From CAADGU01 sp964581605 (GTDB lineage Bacteria > Chloroflexota > Anaerolineae > Promineifilales > Promineifilaceae): a DNA stretch of 9,212 nucleotides. Shown here piece after piece: positions 4,246 through 9,212 of the stretch. The notes under the pieces are model-generated. The model was not told the origin of the DNA. It searched no databases and saw nothing but the letters and a program-made list of their open reading frames with translations. Within the stretch, counting starts at the first letter, position 1; every line of letters starts with the position of its first letter. The position numbers and the translations under genes are program-made. The stretch lies in the NCBI GenBank assembly GCA_964581605.1, contig CAZOPF010000160.1, positions 1 through 9,212 of the forward strand, in the 5' to 3' direction.

Positions 4246-6381
4246 CTATTTATGCGCCCCATTCATCGCCCGCACATACATCTCCGTCGTATACCCCTTC
4301 ACCATGCGGCGGGTACTGAAGAGCGGGGCATTGGAGCGAATTGTCTCCCGCATAATTTCCACCCAACCCCGCGGAATACCATCCCGGTCCCGGCTGTAAT
4401 AGAGCGGCACAATCTCGTCTTCCAATAATTGATAGAGGGCGTTGGCATCAAACTCATCCTGAGCATGTTCGTTATCAAATTCCCGCTCATCGCCAATGGC
4501 CCAACCGTTAGCCCCGTTGTAACCCTCCACCCACCAGCCATCCAGAATACTAAGGTTGGGAATGCCGTTGAGGGCCGTTTTCATACCACTGGTGCCGCTG
4601 GCTTCGCGGGGACGGCGCGGGTTGTTCAGCCACACATCCACACCCTGGGTCAGGTAACGGGCCATGTGCATGTCGTAATCCTCAATAAAGGCCACACGGC
4701 CGCCCAGTTGATTATGCTTTGCCAGGTTATACACTTGCTGAATCAGTGCCTTGCCCGGTTCATCGGCCGGATGGGCCTTGCCGGCAAACACCAACTGCAC
4801 CGGCCGATGGGTGTTCAGGAGTAACCGTTGCAACCGCTCCAAATCGCGGAAGATGAGGGCAGCCCGTTTGTAGGTAGCAAAGCGGCGGGCAAAACCAATC
4901 GTCAACGCTTCGGGGTCGAGCAACGTACCGCCGGTTAAGACCTGTGTCGGGTCATTCGCGCCGCTCACCCAGCGCCGCCGCACCAGATGGCGGAAGTAGT
5001 TGAGCATTTTCAGTTTGAGGTGCTGGTGCAATTGCCACAACTCTTCATCGGGCACATCGGCCAGCCGCTTCCAGACGGCCGGATCATCATGGTGTTCACG
5101 CCAGTTGGCATCCAGATATTTATCCAGCAAATAACTCAGTTCACTGGAAATCCAGGTGGGCAAATGGACACCATTGGTCACGGAACTAATAGGCACGTCG
5201 TTCACTGCTTTATCCGGCCATACTTCCTGCCACATCTGGCGGGAGACACGGCCGTGTAGCGCACTCACCCCATTACTCTGCCCTGCCTGCCGCAAAGCCA
5301 ACACCGTCATGTTAAAAGCCATGCCCCAGGGTTCCTGGTGGCCGCCCATACTCAAAAACTGATCCCGGCTAATACCCATCTGATCCCAAAACCCGTGGAA
5401 ATACTGCTCCACCATATGCAGGCCAAAAGCATCATGCCCGGCAGGCACAGGTGTATGAGTGGTAAAAATGGTTTGCGCCCGCACCTTCTGGCTGGCCTCC
5501 TCAAAACTATCACCCTGAGCCACACGCTCCCGAATCAGTTCCAAAATCAGAAAGGCGGAGTGCCCCTCATTCATATGCCACACCGCCGGTTGCAGACCCA
5601 ACTGGCGCAGCAGCCGCACCCCGCCAATACCCAACAGAATCTCCTGGCGAATGCGCGTTTCGCTGTCACCGGCATAAAGGCGGGCAGACAGTTCCCGATC
5701 CCAGGGATCATTTTCGTCCACATCTGTATCCAGCATGTAGAGAGGATTGCGCCCCACTTTAATTTGCCAGACGCGAGCATATACCTGGCGGCCAGCCAGA
5801 TTCACGCTAATTTTCATCAATTGCCCCTGCGAGTCCGTCACCACCTGAAGCGGGGCGGTACTCATATCGAGCTGGTGGTAGATGGCCTCTTGCCAGCCAT
5901 GTGAGGGAATACGCTGGCGGAAATAACCCTGCGGGTACATAAAACCCACACTCACAAACGGCAGCCCCAGATCACTGGCCTCCTTGGTATGGTCGCCAGA
6001 CAGAATGCCCAGACCACCTGAATAAATGGGCAGGGAACTGTGTAACCCAAATTCAAAGGAAAAATAGGCGATGGTTTTATCTTTTAACTGGGGATAGGTG
6101 GTATGAAACCAGGAATTGCCGTTTTGCATCTCCCGGTCAAAGAGGATCATCACTTTTTCATAGGCGCGGATGAAGGCGCTGTCTTGGGCTACTTCTTGCA
6201 GACGCACCGGGCTGATCTCTTGCAACATTTGCACTGGATTGTGCAAGGTGCGCCGCCACAGGGGGTAATCGAGGCGGCGGAACAGTTCGCGGGCGTCGGG
6301 ATTCCAACTCCACCAGAGATTGTAGGCCAGTTCGTCCAGGCGTTGTAATTTGGTGGGGAGTTTGTCATGTAATGGGGTCAT
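4246..6381 (-). CDS. glgP: alpha-glucan (glycogen/maltodextrin) phosphorylase
   Basis: A 711-residue cytoplasmic GT35 enzyme that releases glucose 1-phosphate from alpha-1,4-glucans using pyridoxal phosphate. The N-terminal DUF3417 domain (about 10-105, with NLWWSWNPDARELF at 21-34) marks the short bacterial/archaeal AgpA-like type. Conserved blocks follow: YFSFEFGLHSSLPIYSGGLG (106-125), HMNEGHSAF (269-277), FTTHTPVPAGHD (306-317), a C-terminal GFARRFATYKRA block, and EASGTSGMK, whose Lys at about 601 binds PLP. The length is normal and no frame break is seen. The start ATG at 6381 has AAAGGG (6390-6395) eight bases upstream. The upstream spacer holds an 8-bp repeat hairpin. No other glycogen gene is in the window. 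It holds only one ACGGCCGT octamer (5248-5255) in 2.1 kb. Confidence 0.95.
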   Translation of the reverse strand: MTPLHDKLPTKLQRLDELAYNLWWSWNPDARELFRRLDYPLWRRTLHNPVQMLQEISPVRLQEVAQDSAFIRAYEKVMILFDREMQNGNSWFHTTYPQLKDKTIAYFSFEFGLHSSLPIYSGGLGILSGDHTKEASDLGLPFVSVGFMYPQGYFRQRIPSHGWQEAIYHQLDMSTAPLQVVTDSQGQLMKISVNLAGRQVYARVWQIKVGRNPLYMLDTDVDENDPWDRELSARLYAGDSETRIRQEILLGIGGVRLLRQLGLQPAVWHMNEGHSAFLILELIRERVAQGDSFEEASQKVRAQTIFTTHTPVPAGHDAFGLHMVEQYFHGFWDQMGISRDQFLSMGGHQEPWGMAFNMTVLALRQAGQSNGVSALHGRVSRQMWQEVWPDKAVNDVPISSVTNGVHLPTWISSELSYLLDKYLDANWREHHDDPAVWKRLADVPDEELWQLHQHLKLKMLNYFRHLVRRRWVSGANDPTQVLTGGTLLDPEALTIGFARRFATYKRAALIFRDLERLQRLLLNTHRPVQLVFAGKAHPADEPGKALIQQVYNLAKHNQLGGRVAFIEDYDMHMARYLTQGVDVWLNNPRRPREASGTSGMKTALNGIPNLSILDGWWVEGYNGANGWAIGDEREFDNEHAQDEFDANALYQLLEDEIVPLYYSRDRDGIPRGWVEIMRETIRSNAPLFSTRRMVKGYTTEMYVRAMNGAHK

Positions 6382-6408
6382 TATGTTATCCCTTTAAGTA
6401 ACCGTGCA

Positions 6409-6479
6409 GTAATTATGTAATTGAGTAATTTGGTAATTAGCCGCTTCAATTACTTAATTACCCAATTACCCAATCACTA
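6409..6479. repeat. two opposed 8-bp repeat arrays forming a ladder hairpin
   Basis: GTAATTnn occurs four times in tandem (6409-6440). After a 7-base turn (CCGCTTC) come AATTACTT, AATTACCC, AATTACCC and AATCACTA (6448-6479). Each GTAATT block can pair with an AATTAC block (the outermost with one mismatch), separated by 2x2 mismatches. It lies just upstream of the phosphorylase ribosome site. It could act in transcription or mRNA stability, or be a selfish short repeat. Confidence 0.75.
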
Positions 6480-6498
6480 ACTTATTTGCAAACGATCA
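6446..6498. repeat. 53-bp dispersed repeat, left copy
   Basis: This stretch recurs in inverted orientation at 9160-9212 with a single mismatch (52 of 53). It overlaps the right half of the 8-bp array and continues through TTATTTGCAAACGATCA, which is not repetitive in itself. The two copies bracket the ATP-grasp and PucC-family genes. Confidence 0.9.
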
Positions 6499-6589
6499 CT
6501 CATTATGTTTGTCAGGGGTTGATAGCATCTATATGGTTGATACATCAACCAGTTCACGGCGGGTATTATACCGATTCAGCCAGTGTGGA

Positions 6590-7519
6590 TCAATCACCTG
6601 ATTGGGTGGGGAATGGAGATTGTGGGGGTGACGGCCGTTGCGCTCGCGCCATAGCCATCGCCACTGTCTGGTTCACACACCAGTCAAACTGCTCGGCCGT
6701 CATCAAACGCCGGTCAATATCTGGTGCCGGGTTGCTGCCAGCAATGACATACACGTCATTCCCCTTAACCACGAATTCCACCATGTTCATATCATATTGA
6801 TACTGCTGCGTAATGCGCAGGGCATCTATGGCCAGTTGTTTGCCCCAACCGTCTTCTTTGGAAAGAATGCCCGGCAGATACGCGCCATCTGTGTGGGAAT
6901 AACGCAAAATCATCACCGCTTCTTGCCCGATGACAAAGGCGTGTAAATGGTCATTAGAATCTACAAGCTGCTGCAAAATGGTGGTACGGAAGCCACTTTC
7001 GTCATACCGTTGAATGAGTTCATCCACATTATGGACACGGGCGGCAAATTGACGGCCGCCGCTGTGAACATCTTTGAAAATAGCCGGCACCCCTACATAT
7101 TCGATGATGGCTTCCCAATCCATGGGGTATTTAAGATTGCGAAAAGTATCCGGGGAGGTCTCACACTCCACTTGTTTGTTGGGCAGCACGATGGTACGCG
7201 GGCTTTTGAGGCCCAACTGGCTGATCACGGCCGTGCCCAAAAACTTGCTGTCTACATCCCATAAAAAGGGGTTGTTGATGACGGCCACGCCCTGCATGGC
7301 CGCATGTTTTACATAGGCGCGGTAATAGGGAATTTTGTGCGACATCCGGTCAATGATAACGGCATATTCCACCGGCTCGCCCATATGGGTGCCACCCAGT
7401 TTAACCAGTTCGGCGGTGATGCCGGCATTGCTATTGTTCACGGCCGTCATAAACGCTTCCGGCCAATCATATTCTGCACCAACAATCAGACCTATTTTTG
7501 GGTACTTGTTTTGGCTCAT
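6590..7519 (-). CDS. ATP-grasp-like protein of unknown substrate
   Basis: A 309-residue cytoplasmic protein resembling ATP-grasp ligases of the RimK/glutathione synthetase/D-Ala ligase type. An N-terminal pre-ATP-grasp part (about 7-85; IGLIVGAEYDWPEAF) is followed by a linker INNPFLWDVDSKF (81-93), an ATP-binding lysine region VPAIFKDVHSGGR (144-156), and a C-terminal MVEFVVKGNDVYVIAGSNPAPD (246-267). In canonical members that last block is an acidic residue followed by E-x-N; here it reads G261-S262-N263, so one Mg2+ ligand seems missing although E248 and N263 are kept. The tail (about 293-309) is Pro/Ser-rich and probably disordered. The ATG at 7519 is chosen over one at 7576 because GGAGG (7532-7536) precedes it. 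It is the first gene of the minus-strand series and diverges from the transporter. The substrate cannot be told. Confidence 0.72.
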   Translation of the reverse strand: MSQNKYPKIGLIVGAEYDWPEAFMTAVNNSNAGITAELVKLGGTHMGEPVEYAVIIDRMSHKIPYYRAYVKHAAMQGVAVINNPFLWDVDSKFLGTAVISQLGLKSPRTIVLPNKQVECETSPDTFRNLKYPMDWEAIIEYVGVPAIFKDVHSGGRQFAARVHNVDELIQRYDESGFRTTILQQLVDSNDHLHAFVIGQEAVMILRYSHTDGAYLPGILSKEDGWGKQLAIDALRITQQYQYDMNMVEFVVKGNDVYVIAGSNPAPDIDRRLMTAEQFDWCVNQTVAMAMARAQRPSPPQSPFPTQSGD

Positions 7520-7606
7520 CTGTGCTTCAATCCTCCAATTCGCAAAGTTCAGTGGGTAAGGTGGATGATACTCCATTCAGGGGCGGTAGACTACTGAATT
7601 GGTAAT

Positions 7607-7679
7607 CCGTAACCTGTGGGCCGTAAGCTGTGAGCTGTGACCGGATTGTGGATGATGGATTGTGGCTCATGGATGATGG
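7607..7679. repeat. heptad and 14-bp repeats between divergent genes
   Basis: 7607-7641 divides into CCGTAAC, CTGTGGG, CCGTAAG, CTGTGAG, CTGTGAC. It is followed by a 14-bp tandem, GGATTGTGGATGAT (7643-7656) and GGATTGTGGCTCAT (7657-7670), with a partial third copy GGATGATGG (7671-7679). The array sits between the divergent ATP-grasp and PucC-family genes, where promoters for both should lie. Confidence 0.7.
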
Positions 7680-7702
7680 TAGTCACTCACGCTGCATTTT
7701 GC

Positions 7703-7708
7703 TATAGT
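7703..7708 (+). promoter_or_regulatory. candidate -10 for a leaderless transporter mRNA
   Basis: TATAGT ends six bases before the ATG at 7715, so transcription would start at or next to the start codon. No Shine-Dalgarno is present, in keeping with leaderless expression. The hexamer 17 bp upstream (TAGTCA, 7680-7685) is a poor -35. Confidence 0.35.
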
Positions 7709-7714
7709 CTGGGC

Positions 7715-9067
7715 ATGGAAAGAGATTTGGAACAACCGGCAACCATCCGGCAAACGGCCGTCAGCGGTACGGCCGTTTCCTTCAACATGTGGCGCACCTT
7801 GCGGCTGAGTTCCTTTCAAATTGGCTCGGCTGCGGCCGATATTCTGACTGCCAGCGTGTGGAACCGGGTGATGATCGCCGAACTGGGGATGCCCGCCACC
7901 TGGGTGGGGCTGCTGCTGGCGCTGCAATATCTGCTCATGCCCATCAGCTTTTGGGCGGGGCACCGTTCGGATACACGGCCGTTGTGGGGGCGGCGGCGCG
8001 TTTCCTATATCTGGTTAGGGCGTGGATTGGTCGTGCTTTCATTTCCCTTATTGGGTATGAGCATCCAACTGTTTGAAGGTGGCGAGATGAGCACCGGCTG
8101 GTTCGTGGCGCTCGTTTGCTTTTTGCTTTTTGGCGTGGGCAAACTTTTTTCCGGCAGCGTCTATCTGGCGCTGGTGCGGGAATCGGCCCCACCCCATAAA
8201 CAAGGGATCGCTATTGGCATAGCGGAAACGGTACTGATCGCTTTTTTCCCCATCATGGCCATTACTTACGGCCGTTGGATGGAACATTATGACCCACAAA
8301 CCTTTGCCCTGATGATTGGCTTCACGGCCGTTTACTGTGCTTTCTGGTGGTTCTTCGCCACGATTAAAAGCGAACGGCCGCTGACCGTACCGGCCGTTGC
8401 CAGCCGCAGCGGTAGTTGGAGCGAGACGGTGGGCAAATTCAGGAATGTATGGGGCGACGGCCGTGTGCGTCGCTTCTTCCTCTTCCTCTTCGTCGCTACC
8501 TTTGCCGCCTGGATGCAAGACAACATTCTGGAACCCTTTGGCGCCAACGTCTTTGCCATGCCCACCGGCCAGACTACCCGTTTCACCGGCTATTGGGGCG
8601 GCGCGACCATTATTGTTCTCATCCTCTCCTTCATCATCTGGCGCAAACGCCATCCAGAAACCCTGTCTCGCTTTGCCAAAGTGGGACTGGGCATCATGGC
8701 GGCCGGGCTGCTCTCGCTTGCCCTCACCTCTTTTGGCGAACAGCGGCATTTGCTGGAGCTATCGTTGCTCATTTTTGGCGCTGGTTTCGGTCTCTACACC
8801 TTCGGTGGCGTCAGCCTCATGGCGGCCATGTCGCCGGATAGGGACGCGGGCGCTTATCTGGGCCTGTGGACGGTGTGCATCCTGGTATCCAAAGGGCTGG
8901 GCACGTTTACTGGCGGCCTCTTGCGTGATCTGTTCCATCTACAACTCGATTGGTCATTCGCTCTTAGCTACGGTCTTGTATTTGTCATAGCGGCTGTGGG
9001 ATTGGTGATGGCGGCGTTGCTGTTACACGGCCGTCAGGTTATCTCCTTTGTTAAGGAAAACCAGTAA
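7715..9067 (+). CDS. BCH/PucC-family major facilitator transporter
   Basis: A 450-residue polytopic inner-membrane protein of the PucC/LhaA branch of the major facilitator superfamily. PucC proteins of phototrophs help assemble light-harvesting complexes or move bacteriochlorophyll; relatives in other bacteria have unknown cargo. Seen here: the N-terminal signature LRLSSFQIGSAAADILTA, WNRVMIAELGMPATWVGLLL, then FWAGHRSDTRPLWGRRRVSY, the loop 2-3 motif typical of the family. Many hydrophobic segments follow, compatible with 12 spans, ending near HGRQVISFVKENQ. The ATG at 7715 is preferred over 7637, because the extra 26 residues would come from repeat DNA and a TATAGT box lies just before 7715. 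Seven ACGGCCGT octamers lie within the gene. No pigment or reaction-centre gene is nearby, so photosynthetic function is not supported. Confidence 0.85.
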   Translation: MERDLEQPATIRQTAVSGTAVSFNMWRTLRLSSFQIGSAAADILTASVWNRVMIAELGMPATWVGLLLALQYLLMPISFWAGHRSDTRPLWGRRRVSYIWLGRGLVVLSFPLLGMSIQLFEGGEMSTGWFVALVCFLLFGVGKLFSGSVYLALVRESAPPHKQGIAIGIAETVLIAFFPIMAITYGRWMEHYDPQTFALMIGFTAVYCAFWWFFATIKSERPLTVPAVASRSGSWSETVGKFRNVWGDGRVRRFFLFLFVATFAAWMQDNILEPFGANVFAMPTGQTTRFTGYWGGATIIVLILSFIIWRKRHPETLSRFAKVGLGIMAAGLLSLALTSFGEQRHLLELSLLIFGAGFGLYTFGGVSLMAAMSPDRDAGAYLGLWTVCILVSKGLGTFTGGLLRDLFHLQLDWSFALSYGLVFVIAAVGLVMAALLLHGRQVISFVKENQ

Positions 9068-9123
9068 TCCCACCTACCCACCCATCCCAAAAGCGCGTAC
9101 AATGTAGAGGCGATCAAGTGATT

Positions 9124-9153
9124 GAGTGATCAAGTCTCAGAGATAAATCACTC
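9124..9153 (+). terminator. weak hairpin downstream of the transporter
   Basis: GAGTGAT (9124-9130) and ATCACTC (9147-9153) form a 7-bp stem with a 16-base loop, about 60 bp after the transporter stop. The loop is long and no clean T-tract follows, so termination is only a possibility. Confidence 0.25.
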
Positions 9154-9159
9154 TCTTAA

Positions 9160-9212
9160 TGATCGTTTGCAAATAAGTTAGCGATTGGGTAATTGGGTAA
9201 TTAAGTAATTGA
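9160..9212. repeat. 53-bp dispersed repeat, right copy, cut by the window end
   Basis: Reverse complement of 6446-6498 with one difference (TTAGCGATT here, TTAGTGATT there). It includes the 8-bp period AATTGGGT/AATTAAGT. The window ends inside or at the end of the repeat, so the partner arm seen at 6409-6440 may follow outside. Confidence 0.9.

Larger units (their letters stand above)
1035..9034. repeat. dispersed palindromic octamer ACGGCCGT (19 copies)
   Basis: Exact copies start at 1035, 2823, 2910, 2937, 3135, 3523, 3837, 3992, 5248, 6631, 7227, 7440, 7754, 7769, 7975, 8268, 8324, 8457 and 9027; the copies at 3837 and 3992 lie in the duplicated gap flank. By chance well under one copy is expected in about 9.1 kb at this base composition. 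Copies are in coding and spacer DNA, in both gene orientations, and often encode Thr-Ala-Val. None lies in the HNH cassette or the mog gene. Confidence 0.9.

Overview
The window looks like a chromosomal contig from an uncultured, fairly GC-rich bacterium, most likely of the phylum Chloroflexota (Anaerolineae-like). That placement is inferred from the gene mix (a DUF3417-type alpha-glucan phosphorylase, a BCH/PucC-family transporter, a Thr/Pro-rich lipoprotein leader) and from the style of the intergenic DNA. It was not tested by any search. A run of exactly 100 N (3878-3977) shows that this is a scaffold.

Layout. 1-612: a small hairpin, a heptanucleotide-repeat spacer and a MogA/MoaB-type molybdenum cofactor gene on the + strand. 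666-2781: a compact, apparently complete integron carrying a single cassette. It has an integron-type tyrosine recombinase (intI, - strand), an attI region with tandem GGGGTTTACCCCGCA repeats and a TATAAT promoter element, and one cassette (1867-2775) encoding an McrA-like HNH endonuclease. The cassette ends in an attC that can be folded by eye: R''/R' boxes, a 16-bp stem with two bulged bases on the '' arm, and an inner hairpin. The 11 bases at the cassette start (GTTGGGCGCAC) are the exact reverse complement of its R'' box, as expected if the circular cassette rebuilds its own attC. 2819-4190: three small - strand genes, namely a lipoprotein (possibly truncated or frameshifted beside the integron), an OsmC-family protein, and an unknown membrane-anchored protein interrupted by the N gap. 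4246-6381 (-): alpha-glucan phosphorylase. 6590-7519 (-): an ATP-grasp-like protein. 7715-9067 (+): a BCH/PucC-family major facilitator protein.

The genes right of the integron (3151-7519) all lie on the - strand but are separated by repeat-filled spacers. They look like neighbours rather than one pathway. The phosphorylase serves glycogen or maltodextrin breakdown, OsmC peroxide defence, and mog Mo-cofactor synthesis. The integron is a separate accessory module, and its cassette is visibly AT-richer than its surroundings.

Three layers of non-coding structure stand out. (1) The octamer palindrome ACGGCCGT occurs 19 times (18 if the duplicated gap flank counts once), inside and outside genes and on both sides of the integron, but never in the cassette. 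This resembles the HIP1 situation in cyanobacteria. (2) Intergenic spacers are built of degenerate 7-bp repeats (TGTTCAC/TGTTTAC-like) or 8-bp repeats (GTAATTnn). (3) A 53-bp sequence at 6446-6498 recurs inverted at 9160-9212 with one mismatch.
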